A stretch of DNA of 64,000 bases from assembly GCF_034661295.1 (NCBI RefSeq), contig NZ_CP141062.1, forward strand, positions 806,001-870,000, read 5' to 3'. Position numbers and translations under genes: made by a program. Position 1 is the first letter of the stretch. Every line of letters starts with the position of its first letter. Below, piece by piece: positions 51,685 to 61,453 of the stretch. This DNA is from Faecalibacter sp. LW9 (GTDB lineage: Bacteria > Bacteroidota > Bacteroidia > Flavobacteriales > Weeksellaceae). Below the pieces are notes generated by a model. It was not told where the DNA came from. It saw only the letters and a program-made list of their open reading frames with translations, and searched no databases.

Positions 51685-52953
51685 ATGCTTGTAGTTTCTT
51701 ACATTCAAGAAAACAAAGACCGAGTAATTGAAGGGTTACAGAAACGTAACTTCAAAAACTTAGGTATTGTTGACGAAGTGTTAAATGTTGACGAACTTCG
51801 TCGTAAAACACAATTTGAATTAGATAATGTATTAGCAGAATCCAATAAATTAGCGAAAGAAGTCGGTAATTTATTTAAGCAAGGGAAAGCGGAGGAAGCC
51901 AATGTATTAAAAGAAAAATCGGTTGAATTAAAAGCTTCATCCAAAGAACTACAAGATGTATTATCGCAATACGAAGAGTCTTTAAAAAACTTATTATACC
52001 AAATTCCAAATATTCCTCACGAAAGTGTAAAAGCGGGGAAAGATGCGGAAGATAATGAAACGATTTTCGAGCACGGAGAAGCGATTCCAAAGCCAGAGAA
52101 TTTACCGCACTGGGAAGTAGCGAAAAAATTTGATTTAATTGACTTTGAATTGGGTGTTAAAATCACAGGAGCAGGTTTCCCTGTGTATAAAGGAAAAGGA
52201 GCTCGTTTACAGCGCGCCCTAACTCAATTCTTTTTAGATCAAAATGCCGATGCGGGATACAGTGAAATTGTTCCTCCATTTGTTGTGAATGAAGCTTCTG
52301 GATACGGTACGGGACAATTACCTGATAAAGAAGGGCAAATGTACTACATCAACGAAGATGATTTATATTTAATCCCTACGGCTGAGGTTCCTGTAACTAA
52401 CATTTACCGTGACGTCATTGTTAAAGCTGAAGATTTACCAATATGTAATACAGCTTATTCTCCATGTTTCCGCCGTGAAGCTGGATCTTATGGAAAAGAT
52501 GTACGTGGATTAAATCGTTTACACCAATTCGAGAAAGTAGAAATTGTTCGTATCGAAAAACCAGAAAATTCTTACAAAGCATTAGAAGGGATGGTAGAAC
52601 ATGTTAAAATGTTATTAGAAAAATTAGAATTGCCTTACCGTATCTTAAGATTATGTGGGGGTGATACTGGCTTTACTTCAGCATTAACTTACGATTTCGA
52701 AGTATTCTCTGAAGCACAAGAAAAATGGTTAGAAGTTTCATCGGTATCTAACTTTGAAACATTCCAAGCCAATCGTTTAAAATTACGTTATAAAGATGAA
52801 AATGGAACGCAATTAGCTCATACATTAAATGGTTCTGCTTTAGCATTACCGCGTATTTTAGCTTCTATTTTAGAAAATCACCAACAAGCGGATGGATCAA
52901 TTCGTATTCCAGAAGCGTTACGTCCTTACACGCGTTTTGACGAAATTAAATAA
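51685..52953 (+). CDS. serS: Seryl-tRNA synthetase
   Basis: A 422-residue class II synthetase that loads serine onto tRNA-Ser. The N-terminal coiled-coil arm (about residues 25-105, reaching out to the tRNA long variable arm) precedes the catalytic core with motif 2 (CFRREAGSYGKDVRGLNRLHQF-like, given here as CFRREAGSYGK and GLNRLHQFEK) and motif 3 (NGSALALPRILASILE). Full length and single-copy in the usual form. It ends at a terminator shared with rfbD. Confidence 0.96.
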   Translation: MLVVSYIQENKDRVIEGLQKRNFKNLGIVDEVLNVDELRRKTQFELDNVLAESNKLAKEVGNLFKQGKAEEANVLKEKSVELKASSKELQDVLSQYEESLKNLLYQIPNIPHESVKAGKDAEDNETIFEHGEAIPKPENLPHWEVAKKFDLIDFELGVKITGAGFPVYKGKGARLQRALTQFFLDQNADAGYSEIVPPFVVNEASGYGTGQLPDKEGQMYYINEDDLYLIPTAEVPVTNIYRDVIVKAEDLPICNTAYSPCFRREAGSYGKDVRGLNRLHQFEKVEIVRIEKPENSYKALEGMVEHVKMLLEKLELPYRILRLCGGDTGFTSALTYDFEVFSEAQEKWLEVSSVSNFETFQANRLKLRYKDENGTQLAHTLNGSALALPRILASILENHQQADGSIRIPEALRPYTRFDEIK

Positions 52954-52976
52954 GAAAAATTGTAATTCAAGATAAG

Positions 52977-53006
52977 AAAAGCCACTCGATTGAGTGGCTT
53001 TTGCTT
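52977..53006. terminator. Bidirectional intrinsic terminator
   Basis: Stem AGCCACTC/GAGTGGCT with loop GATT, between the convergent serS and rfbD genes; almost the same hairpin as at 23313-23346. Confidence 0.83.
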
Positions 53007-53022
53007 TTTATCATTTGGATGA

Positions 53023-53880
53023 TTAAATCATTGCTTTTAATTCATTTTTCAAACTTTCTTCCCAATTTGGAATAGTGATTTGATAAGTCTCTTTTATTTT
53101 TGTTTTATCCAATAAACTATACGCTGGTCGTTTTGCCGGCGTTGGATAAGCTGTAGTAGGAATCGCATGAATAATTACTGATGCATTGGTCAATTCTTTG
53201 ATTTTAGAAGCAAAATCAAACCAAGAACATTCGCCTTCATTCGAATAATTGTAAATGCCATAAATCAATTCATCTTTCGATAAAATTTGTGCAATAGCAT
53301 CCGCTAAATCAATAGCATTGGTTGGAGAACCAATTTGATCATCAATGACACTTACTTCTTCGCGTTCCTTAAACAACCTTAGCATGGTTTTAACGAAGTT
53401 ATTTCCATATTTCGAGTAAACCCATGCTGTACGGATAATAATCGTTTGAGGGTTGATGGAAAGAGCGTATTCTTCACCTTCTAATTTGGTTTGTCCATAT
53501 ATTCCTATGGGATGAACAGCATCCGTTTCTAATCGTGGAGTAGAAACCGTACCATCAAAGACATAATCTGTTGAAATATGGATCAACGGGATTTCTTTTT
53601 CTTTTGTCGCAAGCGCCAAATATTTCGTTGCAGTCGCATTGATTAATCGCGCATTTTCAATATCTGATTCTGCACGATCAACTGCCGTATAAGCTGCACA
53701 ATTCACAACAGCATCTACTTCATGAGACGCAAAATAATCGTTAACCAACGTTTCATTGGTAATGTCCAATTCATTACGGGTTAAAAATATAAAATTGAAT
53801 GCTTTATACGCGTTTGAAATCTCATGTATGGCTTGACCTAACTGCCCATTAGCTCCTGTAACTACAATATTTTTAGTCAT
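53023..53880 (-). CDS. rfbD: dTDP-4-dehydrorhamnose reductase
   Basis: A 285-residue NAD(P)H-dependent enzyme that makes dTDP-L-rhamnose, the last step. The Rossmann motif GANGQLGQ (residues 8-15), the STDYVFDG segment and the YGQTKLEGE active-site block (Tyr-X3-Lys) are present. It overlaps closely with rfbC (2 bases apart), so the two are an operon. The rfbA and rfbB partners are not in this window. It supplies rhamnose for surface polysaccharide. Confidence 0.93.
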   Translation of the reverse strand: MTKNIVVTGANGQLGQAIHEISNAYKAFNFIFLTRNELDITNETLVNDYFASHEVDAVVNCAAYTAVDRAESDIENARLINATATKYLALATKEKEIPLIHISTDYVFDGTVSTPRLETDAVHPIGIYGQTKLEGEEYALSINPQTIIIRTAWVYSKYGNNFVKTMLRLFKEREEVSVIDDQIGSPTNAIDLADAIAQILSKDELIYGIYNYSNEGECSWFDFASKIKELTNASVIIHAIPTTAYPTPAKRPAYSLLDKTKIKETYQITIPNWEESLKNELKAMI

Positions 53881-53882
53881 GA

Positions 53883-54437
53883 TTAACAGTTTTTAGCTTG
53901 AAACTCAGCGTATGATTGTGCTTCTTGATCTTTTTCAGATAAAATCATTTGGTCCTCAGGAATTTGCCAATCGATATTTAAAGTTTCATCCAACGGATTG
54001 ATTCCATCTTCTGATGCTTTGTGATATCCATTATCACACTTATAAAAGAAGGTTGCTTTTTCCGAAATCACCGAAAAACCATGTAGAAATCCACGCGGTA
54101 TAAAAAGTTGTTTTTTATTGTCCGCCGATAGTTCAACTGCGATCCATTGACCATACGTCTCAGAACCTGGACGAACATCAACCGCAACATCAATTACTGC
54201 ACCTTCTACAACACGGACCAATTTAGCTTGTGCGAATTCTCCTGCTTGCATGTGTAGCCCACGGACTACTCCATAGGATGATTGGGATTGGTTATCTTGT
54301 ACAAACGTAGGTTTATATCCTAAGATTCCTTCCATTTTGTTTTCGTTATACGACTCAAAGAAATATCCTCTTTCATCTTCAAAAACAGTAGGTTCCAGGA
54401 TAAAACATCCTTTTAATTTCGTTTCAATTGCGTTCAT
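53883..54437 (-). CDS. rfbC: dTDP-4-dehydrorhamnose 3,5-epimerase
   Basis: A 184-residue cupin-like epimerase acting before rfbD. The active-site His lies in VVRGLHMQAG and the RGFLHGFSV motif is typical; the ERGYFFESYN stretch near residue 25 is also a family mark. It lies just upstream of rfbD and directly after the second ompH gene, from which it is separated by a terminator, in the place where murI is often found in Flavobacteriia. Confidence 0.94.
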   Translation of the reverse strand: MNAIETKLKGCFILEPTVFEDERGYFFESYNENKMEGILGYKPTFVQDNQSQSSYGVVRGLHMQAGEFAQAKLVRVVEGAVIDVAVDVRPGSETYGQWIAVELSADNKKQLFIPRGFLHGFSVISEKATFFYKCDNGYHKASEDGINPLDETLNIDWQIPEDQMILSEKDQEAQSYAEFQAKNC

Positions 54438-54447
54438 TTGATTGTAT

Positions 54448-54475
54448 AAAAAAAAGCCACTAATAATAGTGGCTT
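54448..54475 (-). terminator. Terminator downstream of the OmpH pair
   Basis: Stem GCCACTA/TAGTGGC with loop ATAA; a T-run follows in the minus-strand transcript. Confidence 0.8.
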
Positions 54476-54495
54476 AAAGATATTTAAAATATGGA

Positions 54496-55011
54496 TTATA
54501 ATCCTAATTCTTTTTTCACGTCGTTGATTAAATCGTATCCTCCGTTTTTGTAGATTGTTACTCCTGCAGGGATTACATATTTAATTCCTTTTTTAGCTGC
54601 TGCAGCAGAAATTGCGTCGTTCATTCTTTTTTCGATAGGCTCGAATAAAGCTTTTTCTTTCGCTGTAATTTCTTCTTGAGCTGCTTGACGATAAGCTTGG
54701 AATTTTTGTTGTAATTCTTGATCTTTCTCTTGGTATTTATTTGCTACAATAATTTTTTGAGACTCTTCTTGAGATTTACCTGCTAATTGTTTTTGAACAC
54801 CTTCTACGAAAGTTTTGTACTCAGCTTCCATTGCTGCAATTTTTTCTTGGTGTTTTTTACCTAAAGCTTCCATATCTGCTTCAGCCTTTTTGTAAGCTGG
54901 CATTGATTCTAAAACCACTTGAGGATCGATGTGAGCGATTTCTTGTGCGAAAGAGATTACACTTCCGAAAACCATCATTGCGAAAAACGCTATTGCCTTA
55001 ACTTGTTTCAT
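54496..55011 (-). CDS. OmpH/Skp family periplasmic chaperone (second copy)
   Basis: A 171-residue periplasmic chaperone with signal peptide ending about residue 22 (VISFAQ-EIAHIDPQ). After that comes the Skp-like helical coiled-coil (AEADMEALGKKHQEKIAAMEAEYK), which cages unfolded outer-membrane proteins. It follows another Skp-like gene 31 bases upstream and the BamA gene further up, the usual order in this class; the cluster serves outer-membrane assembly. Confidence 0.9.
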   Translation of the reverse strand: MKQVKAIAFFAMMVFGSVISFAQEIAHIDPQVVLESMPAYKKAEADMEALGKKHQEKIAAMEAEYKTFVEGVQKQLAGKSQEESQKIIVANKYQEKDQELQQKFQAYRQAAQEEITAKEKALFEPIEKRMNDAISAAAAKKGIKYVIPAGVTIYKNGGYDLINDVKKELGL

Positions 55012-55042
55012 TTCTACGTATGTTTAGTTTTTAATTTAAAAT

Positions 55043-55657
55043 TTATTTTTTTGTTCGATTTGGTGTCGATTTCGTATTTGTTCTACTGTTCGACGATTGA
55101 TTAGAGTTGTTCGCTCTAGGATTTGTTTGTCTATTATCTTTATTATTTTCCGGTTTTAAAACATTAATCACTTCACGCGTAATGTCAAATTTTGGATCGG
55201 TATAAATCATCACAAGATCAGAACCTTTATCAAAAACAAATCCGTAACCTCTTTTATCCGCTACTTGCTTAGTCGCATTGTAAATTTGATCTTGAATAGG
55301 CTTTACTAACGCACGACGCATAAAAACTAAATCGCCATTTGGTCCGTAGCGTTTGTCTTGTAACTCTTTAATTGCCTTTAACTCGTCTGCTATTTTTTTC
55401 TCTTGTTCTTTAACTTGTTCTGGTGTTAAAAGAATTTTCTCCGCTTCAAAACTTGCTTGTACTTTCGCTAAGTTTTCTTGTTTTGCTTCAATTTCTTTTT
55501 GCCAAGCTTCTGTTTGAGTTTTTAGTCGATTCTGAGAATTTGTATATTCTGGTAAACTCTCTAAAATGACTTGTGTATCTACATAACAGAACCTTTGTGC
55601 CATCACAGAGCCATAAAACCCTAAAAAAACAACAATAAAGCTAATCCATTTTTTCAT
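55043..55657 (-). CDS. OmpH/Skp family periplasmic chaperone (first copy)
   Basis: A 204-residue Skp-like protein, signal MKKWISFIVVFLGFYGSVMAQ. The body is a long coiled coil (RLKTQTEAWQKEIEAKQENL and KIADELKAIKELQDKRYG), followed by a basic low-complexity tail rich in Asn, Ser, Arg and Thr (NNKDNRQTNPRANNSNQSS) not found in the second copy. It sits 58 bases downstream of bamA, so both are expressed as part of the outer-membrane assembly cluster. Confidence 0.88.
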   Translation of the reverse strand: MKKWISFIVVFLGFYGSVMAQRFCYVDTQVILESLPEYTNSQNRLKTQTEAWQKEIEAKQENLAKVQASFEAEKILLTPEQVKEQEKKIADELKAIKELQDKRYGPNGDLVFMRRALVKPIQDQIYNATKQVADKRGYGFVFDKGSDLVMIYTDPKFDITREVINVLKPENNKDNRQTNPRANNSNQSSNSRTNTKSTPNRTKK

Positions 55658-55715
55658 ATTCGATTGGTGTTAATTCTAAAACTGTGCCGTTTTTGATAAT
55701 GCTAATGTAATAAAA

Positions 55716-58235
55716 TTAGAATTGCTGTCCAATAATAAAGTGTGTTTGCCATCCAGAACGCTCCATTTGACCAAATCCTTTATCAAATCCATAACCGAAA
55801 TCAAATCCTAATAATCCGAATGCAGCCATATAGATACGGACACCTGCTCCAACTGAACGTTTCAATTCGAATGGGTTATAATCACGAGTCGATCCCCAAA
55901 CATTTCCACCTTCTGCGAATGTTAATCCATAAATTTTTGCCTGTTGGCTCATGGTAATTGGATAACGTAACTCCAATGAAAATTTATTATAAATTGATCC
56001 TCCTCCTGATGGTGTGATATCTCCGACTTGTCCACCAGCATTTGATGAATCTTCATAACCACGTAATGAAACAATTTCACGTCCATCAAATCTTGATTGC
56101 GCTAATCCTGTACCTCCTAAGTAAAAACGTTCGAAAGGAATAGTTCCTACTTTACGGTTGTAGTTTCCTAAAACTCCGAATTCACCTCCTACTCTTAACA
56201 CTAATTTTCCTGCTACTTGTTTGTACCAATACGCTCTTGCTTTAATCTTGTAGTATTCCAACCATTCGAATTTTTCCGTATCCTTCATATTCGCATAGTC
56301 TTTATTCCCATCAAGCAAAGAGTATGGTAAAGTTGCAGTAGCCGAAATACTCATCTCTGAACCATCTTCTGGGAAAATTGGGTCAGGACCAGCTGAATTA
56401 CGCGTTAAACCAATCGTATAATTGATATTATTCGATGATCCATTTTCATAATTCAAGTTACCTACTGATAAGTTATAGTTATCAAAGTTATAACGTTGGA
56501 AAGAGATCGAGTTCGATAAACGGAAGTAATCATCTGGCCACGTTAATAATTTCGTTAAACCAATAGTGGCTCCTAAGATATCTAAATTCGCTTTTTCACC
56601 CCATTGATCGGTATACCCATACTGAGACAAATAGAATGATGTAGATAGCGCTGTAGGACGTTTTCCTCCAATCCAAGGCTCTGTAAACGATAAGCTATAG
56701 TTGGTATATCCGTTCCCTGCTTGCGCACGAATGGATAACGATTGACCATCTCCCATAGGAACAGGTCTCCATGCTTCACCGCGGAATAAATTTCCGATAG
56801 AGAAGTTACCAAACGTTAAACCTAATGTACCAATGAAACGTCCTGCCCCATAACCACCTTGTAACTCAACTTGAGATGATGATTTTGGTGCTACTTTCCA
56901 CTCGATATCTACCGTATTATTTTCTGGATTCGGTTGAATATCTGGTGAAATTTGCGTTGGCTCAAGGTATCCTAAAGAAGCCAACTCCATTAATGTACGA
57001 CGAATCTCTGTTTTAGAGAATAAGTCTCCTGGTTTTGTTCTTAACTCACGATATAAAATGTGATCGTGGGCTTCAGAATTCCCAAGAATAGTCACTTTAT
57101 TTAATGTTGCTTGTGTTCCTTCGTAAATTTTAATGTCTAAATCGATTGTATCATTTTTGACATTTTTCTCTACTGGGAATACACGAGCGAATAAATATCC
57201 GTTGTTCATGTATAATGTTTGGATATCATCATCTTTATCTGATCCTGAAATCTTTTTATTGATACCCACAGCATCATAACGATCTCCTGATTTATATGAA
57301 AACACACGTTGTAATTGTTCTGACGTATAAATAGAGTTACCAGAGAATGTTACATTTCCTAAGAAATATGGTTTTCCTTCTTCTACTTTTACTTTAACTA
57401 CGTAGTTTTTTGGATCAACTTGGATAATGGTATCCGATACAATTTTTGCATCACGGAAACCCACCGATTTGTATTCGTTCACAACATTTACCAAATCCGC
57501 TTCATATTTTTCAGGTATTAACTTTGAAGCTTTGAAAATGTTGATGGATTTACGCTTTGTATCTTTCATGGATTTGCGTAATCGTTTAGAAGATAATTCA
57601 TTATTCCCCTCGAAAACAATGTCTTTAATCTTAACACGTTCTCCACGATTCACATTTACCAATAAGTTTTCTTTATCTGATGTATCTGCTACAGCTTCAC
57701 GATTAAAAGTAACTACTGCATTTGGAAAACCTTTCCCCGTATAGTATGTTTTAATTTTGTTTTTGGTAGCGTTCATCAAATTACTCGTAATCTTAACCCC
57801 AGGATTTAATTTATTATCTTTGATAATATCCTCGCGTTGCGATTTCTTAATCCCTTCAATTTTGATATCTGCTAGTTCAGGTACCGAAACCAAAGCTAAA
57901 GTCAAAACAACTTTATTGTCTTTTATTTCTTTGATGTAAATATCAATATCCGAGAACATTTTAGAACGCCATAACTTTTTTACAGCATTGTTCACTTTAG
58001 TTCCTGGTAACTCGATTTCTTCACCAATAGAGAATCCAGCATAACGAATAATCTGATTTTTTGAGAATTTAATATCCCCTACTACTTCAATGTCTGATAA
58101 AGTAAAGGTTCTTGGATTCATATAATCCAATTCGTTATTCTCTAGCTGTGTTGAAACAATGTTTTGTGTGGAATCTACTTGCCCATGAGCATAGTATGCT
58201 CCTAACATACACATCGTCCAAATAATTTTCTTCAT
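55716..58235 (-). CDS. bamA: Outer-membrane protein assembly factor BamA
   Basis: An 839-residue Omp85 protein. Signal peptide (MKKIIWTMCMLGAYYAHGQ), POTRA repeats (about residues 50-420, e.g. LADIKIEGIKKSQRED and VKIKDIVFEGNNELSSKRL) and a C-terminal barrel from about 450 with the VRGYE-like loop (VSLRGYEDSS) and closing GQQF. It inserts beta-barrel proteins into the outer membrane. It lies in the order uppS-bamA-ompH-ompH. Regulation is not seen directly. Confidence 0.95.
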   Translation of the reverse strand: MKKIIWTMCMLGAYYAHGQVDSTQNIVSTQLENNELDYMNPRTFTLSDIEVVGDIKFSKNQIIRYAGFSIGEEIELPGTKVNNAVKKLWRSKMFSDIDIYIKEIKDNKVVLTLALVSVPELADIKIEGIKKSQREDIIKDNKLNPGVKITSNLMNATKNKIKTYYTGKGFPNAVVTFNREAVADTSDKENLLVNVNRGERVKIKDIVFEGNNELSSKRLRKSMKDTKRKSINIFKASKLIPEKYEADLVNVVNEYKSVGFRDAKIVSDTIIQVDPKNYVVKVKVEEGKPYFLGNVTFSGNSIYTSEQLQRVFSYKSGDRYDAVGINKKISGSDKDDDIQTLYMNNGYLFARVFPVEKNVKNDTIDLDIKIYEGTQATLNKVTILGNSEAHDHILYRELRTKPGDLFSKTEIRRTLMELASLGYLEPTQISPDIQPNPENNTVDIEWKVAPKSSSQVELQGGYGAGRFIGTLGLTFGNFSIGNLFRGEAWRPVPMGDGQSLSIRAQAGNGYTNYSLSFTEPWIGGKRPTALSTSFYLSQYGYTDQWGEKANLDILGATIGLTKLLTWPDDYFRLSNSISFQRYNFDNYNLSVGNLNYENGSSNNINYTIGLTRNSAGPDPIFPEDGSEMSISATATLPYSLLDGNKDYANMKDTEKFEWLEYYKIKARAYWYKQVAGKLVLRVGGEFGVLGNYNRKVGTIPFERFYLGGTGLAQSRFDGREIVSLRGYEDSSNAGGQVGDITPSGGGSIYNKFSLELRYPITMSQQAKIYGLTFAEGGNVWGSTRDYNPFELKRSVGAGVRIYMAAFGLLGFDFGYGFDKGFGQMERSGWQTHFIIGQQF

Positions 58236-58257
58236 AATCTCCCTATTTCCAGTCTGG

Positions 58258-59007
58258 TCAGTTCGTTAATTGTTCACTTGTTTTGCCAAAACGCCTCTCT
58301 CTTCCTTGATAATTTAAAATGGCTTCATAAAAATGCTCATGCGTAAAATCAGGCCATAAAACAGGCGTAAAATAGAGTTCTGCATAAGCAATTTGCCATA
58401 AAAGAAAGTTGCTAATACGTGTTTCACCACTGGTACGGATCATTAAATCGACCATAGGCATATCATGCGTATATAAGTTTTTTTCGACAAGTTCTTCGGT
58501 TAAATCTTGATCTGTAATTGAACCATTTTTGAATTGATTGGCAATATTTTTAATTGCCACAAGAAGTTCTTCCTTTGCACCATAGTTTAGGGCTAAAGTA
58601 AGGACTGATCCTGTATTATTTTTGGTTAGATCAAGTGCTTTCTCTAAATCTTTGCGAGCGGATGAAGGTAATCTCGATAAGTCGCCAATGATATTGAATC
58701 GTACATTCCCTTCATGAAGTTCTTTAATTTCTGCCTTAATGGTAGAGCTTAATAAGGTCATTAAAAAACTAACCTCCAATTTAGGGCGATTCCAATTTTC
58801 TGTAGAGAAGGCATAAAGTGTTAAATACTTAATTCCTAAATCTCTACACGTTTCAATAGATGCTCTTACTGCCTTCAAGGCATTTTTATGCCCAAAAGTG
58901 CGTTCTTTTCCATTCTGTTTTGCCCAACGACCGTTGCCATCCATAATGATGGCGACATGATTGGGCAATTTATTTTTATCAATCTGATCTATTAAACTGA
59001 TCTCCAT
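58258..59007 (-). CDS. uppS: Isoprenyl transferase (undecaprenyl diphosphate synthase)
   Basis: A 249-residue cis-prenyltransferase making undecaprenyl diphosphate, the carrier for peptidoglycan and O-antigen. The HVAIIMDGNGRWAKQNGKER active-site loop, SFLMTLL region, and RTSGETRISNFLLWQIAYAEL signature are present. It lies between the barrel gene and bamA; together they connect cell-wall carrier lipid and outer-membrane assembly. Confidence 0.95.
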   Translation of the reverse strand: MEISLIDQIDKNKLPNHVAIIMDGNGRWAKQNGKERTFGHKNALKAVRASIETCRDLGIKYLTLYAFSTENWNRPKLEVSFLMTLLSSTIKAEIKELHEGNVRFNIIGDLSRLPSSARKDLEKALDLTKNNTGSVLTLALNYGAKEELLVAIKNIANQFKNGSITDQDLTEELVEKNLYTHDMPMVDLMIRTSGETRISNFLLWQIAYAELYFTPVLWPDFTHEHFYEAILNYQGRERRFGKTSEQLTN

Positions 59008-59015
59008 TATTTAAA

Positions 59016-59789
59016 TTAGTTGCAATAACATGCAGGTCGTCCAAAGCTGTATGTTAAGGTAATACCTGTTTGTACATACCAGTCTTTATTACTCATATTC
59101 CCAAAATTTAATCCACGCATTTCACGCGCAATGTCAGGATTAGAGTTGGCTGCATTTGTTAAATTTTTTGTATAATCAGCGACATTATAATCTAAAAAGT
59201 CCTGATTAGTATATCTAAAACCAGTTTCTAATGATATCAACCAGTTGTAATTAAATCTTATTTTGTAACCTACTCCAAATGGGAAAGTTAACTTACGTTT
59301 ATTGTACGTATCATGTATGATTTCGTCTTCTTCAGCATCATAATCATAGATTCTGTACTTTGCTTGAAATGCTCCTCCACCAAAGAAAATATAAGGTGAA
59401 TGTGCAAATTCTTGAGCCTCATTAATATCTTTAAAATTATATTCAAATAATACTGCTCCTTCTACAATATCATTTTCAAAACTCTTATTTCGATCACGTT
59501 TGTATTGTTCTCCCGATTTAAAATCTCCTGCCCCAACGTGAGAATACGTTAAATTTAGTCGAAATCCCATGTGGGGATTGATATTAAAACGGTACAATCC
59601 TCCTATCGAAATAGGTAAAACAATACTCCCTCCTTGTTCTGTTCTCGTTGGAAATGGATTAATATAATTCGCTTTTCCAACGTCCCCAATTACGTTTGCC
59701 CCTCCAGCAAAAATCCCGATTTCATGTCTTTGCGCAAAAATGCTTTGTGATATACACAATACAAAGATGAATAAAAAAAATTTCTTCAT
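59016..59789 (-). CDS. DUF6089-like outer-membrane barrel protein
   Basis: A 257-residue exported protein (signal MKKFFLFIFVLCISQSIFAQ) with beta-strand-rich sequence such as HEIGIFAGGANVIGDVGK and GLYRFNINPHMGFRLNLTYS and a Cys pair at the very end (CYCN). DUF6089-type proteins are found in this cluster across Flavobacteriia and are presumed to be small outer-membrane barrels. Function is unknown. It is followed by uppS eight bases later. Confidence 0.8.
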   Translation of the reverse strand: MKKFFLFIFVLCISQSIFAQRHEIGIFAGGANVIGDVGKANYINPFPTRTEQGGSIVLPISIGGLYRFNINPHMGFRLNLTYSHVGAGDFKSGEQYKRDRNKSFENDIVEGAVLFEYNFKDINEAQEFAHSPYIFFGGGAFQAKYRIYDYDAEEDEIIHDTYNKRKLTFPFGVGYKIRFNYNWLISLETGFRYTNQDFLDYNVADYTKNLTNAANSNPDIAREMRGLNFGNMSNKDWYVQTGITLTYSFGRPACYCN

Positions 59790-59912
59790 GTGTTAATGTT
59801 AATTTTTCGGCTTTTGCTTACTTATTAAAAATGTTAATTATTCGAACAAATATAAACAAAAGTCAATTCAAGATAACTGATTTAACAAAAATTAAGAAGA
59901 TTTATTGTTAAA

Positions 59913-60797
59913 TTAATTTCTTTTGTCAGATCCCCACAACATTTTATCCCTCAAAGTAGTAAAATAACTGGTATCTTTAGCCTCTACAATGTTGATTTTA
60001 AAATCAGCTTTCGAGATACGAAGCTCAACATCAGTCGATAAAGCTATGTTTCGTGAATCTAAGGATAGGAAGTACTCGTTGGCACGACTTCTAATTTTTA
60101 AATCAATGACTGAATCCTCTGAAACAATCAATGGTCTAACGTTTAAATTATGTGGCGCAACAGGAGTAATAATAAAATTTTGATTGGATGGATGAACAAT
60201 CGGTCCTCCACAGCTCAGGTTATACCCTGTGGATCCCGTAGGAGTAGAAATAATTAAGCCATCGGACCAAAATGAATTTAAAAATTCATTATTTAAAGAA
60301 GTATCAATTGTAATCATCGAAGTCGTCTCACGACGAACTACGGTAATTTCGTTAATGGCAAAATTATCTTCAATTTCAATTCCATCATTTCGTTCAATTT
60401 TAATTAACGAACGTGGAATTATATTATAATTTCCATTAAAAAAATTATCCAATTGTTCCAATAAAACACTTTTATTTATCGTCGCTAAAAATCCTAATCG
60501 GCCCGTGTTTACTCCTACAATCGGAATTTCTGAATTGCGAACAATCGTCGCTGCAGATAAAATAGTACCATCTCCACCAAAAGTGAAAAAGAATTTCACA
60601 TTTTTATCTAAATCTTCATGTGAAGTAAATGTTTCTACCGTCGTCAGATTGACATCTGTTAACACTGAAATGGTCCTTAAAAACTTTTTTTCAATACAAA
60701 ACTCAATGTGGTGTACTGATAAGTAGTTTAAAAATGGTGTGATAATGTCTTCTAACGAAGTGCTTGTTTTTTGGCCGAAAAGAGCGACTTTAATCAT
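59913..60797 (-). CDS. nadK: NAD kinase
   Basis: A 294-residue cytoplasmic kinase that makes NADP from NAD and ATP. The FTFGGDGTILSA motif carries the catalytic Asp, and NEITVVRRE and STPTGSTGYNLSCGGPI (the NAD site) follow. It overlaps the CBS-domain gene at 60797 by one base; both are in the cluster that ends with bamA. The gap to the next gene holds nothing notable. Confidence 0.95.
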   Translation of the reverse strand: MIKVALFGQKTSTSLEDIITPFLNYLSVHHIEFCIEKKFLRTISVLTDVNLTTVETFTSHEDLDKNVKFFFTFGGDGTILSAATIVRNSEIPIVGVNTGRLGFLATINKSVLLEQLDNFFNGNYNIIPRSLIKIERNDGIEIEDNFAINEITVVRRETTSMITIDTSLNNEFLNSFWSDGLIISTPTGSTGYNLSCGGPIVHPSNQNFIITPVAPHNLNVRPLIVSEDSVIDLKIRSRANEYFLSLDSRNIALSTDVELRISKADFKINIVEAKDTSYFTTLRDKMLWGSDKRN

Positions 60798-61453
60798 TAT
60801 GTGTTCATGTATTTTAAAAGTTGTGCGTATCGATTTTGCAACAACTCTTGTTTCTCATCATTATAAAATTTCTGAATCACTTGGTAACCATAACGCTCGA
60901 ATGTTTCTCCAATTGAAAGTAAATTAGACGATGCAAATCGAACTAATACATTTACTTGATCATCCGATTCACCAATCACCATCAAACCAAATATTTTCCC
61001 ATTATTAGACTCGATGATATTGGTAATGACACTCATGGATAAATCTTTGGCTGCAATAGAGACAATCATCGAAACGGCAACTTCAGCAATGAACGGAAAT
61101 TTTGCCATGGCTTCGATAATGCATTGCTCATTAACTAGTCCAAGATACTGATGTTCTTTTGATAATACAGCCAATACGTTGGTATGATTCGTGTACATCA
61201 TCTGGATGGCATCAAAGATGGTTTGTTCTTCTGTTAAAAAATAATTTTCCGTGAAATCCGACAAGGATTCCTTTTGATTTGAAAATGTCAATTCAACCAA
61301 ATCTTCTTCCGCAATATTTCCTACAAATTCCAATCCATCAAAAATCGGTAAATGCGTCAATTTCATCTCCTGTACCATTTGTAGCAAACGTTCAGCAGAG
61401 TAAGTGGATTTACCAGGTTTTAATTCGTGGGATAAATACGATGTGATGTACAT
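60797..61453 (-). CDS. CBS domain protein
   Basis: A 218-residue protein with a pair of CBS motifs (about residues 1-130, e.g. THLPIFDGLEFVGNIAEEDL and FDAIQMMYTNHTNVLAVL) and an ACT-like C-terminal part (from 135, NIIESNNGKIFGLMVIGE). CBS pairs bind adenine nucleotides and often sense energy charge. The partner is unknown; it overlaps nadK by one base, so the two may be regulated together. Confidence 0.85.
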   Translation of the reverse strand: MYITSYLSHELKPGKSTYSAERLLQMVQEMKLTHLPIFDGLEFVGNIAEEDLVELTFSNQKESLSDFTENYFLTEEQTIFDAIQMMYTNHTNVLAVLSKEHQYLGLVNEQCIIEAMAKFPFIAEVAVSMIVSIAAKDLSMSVITNIIESNNGKIFGLMVIGESDDQVNVLVRFASSNLLSIGETFERYGYQVIQKFYNDEKQELLQNRYAQLLKYMNT

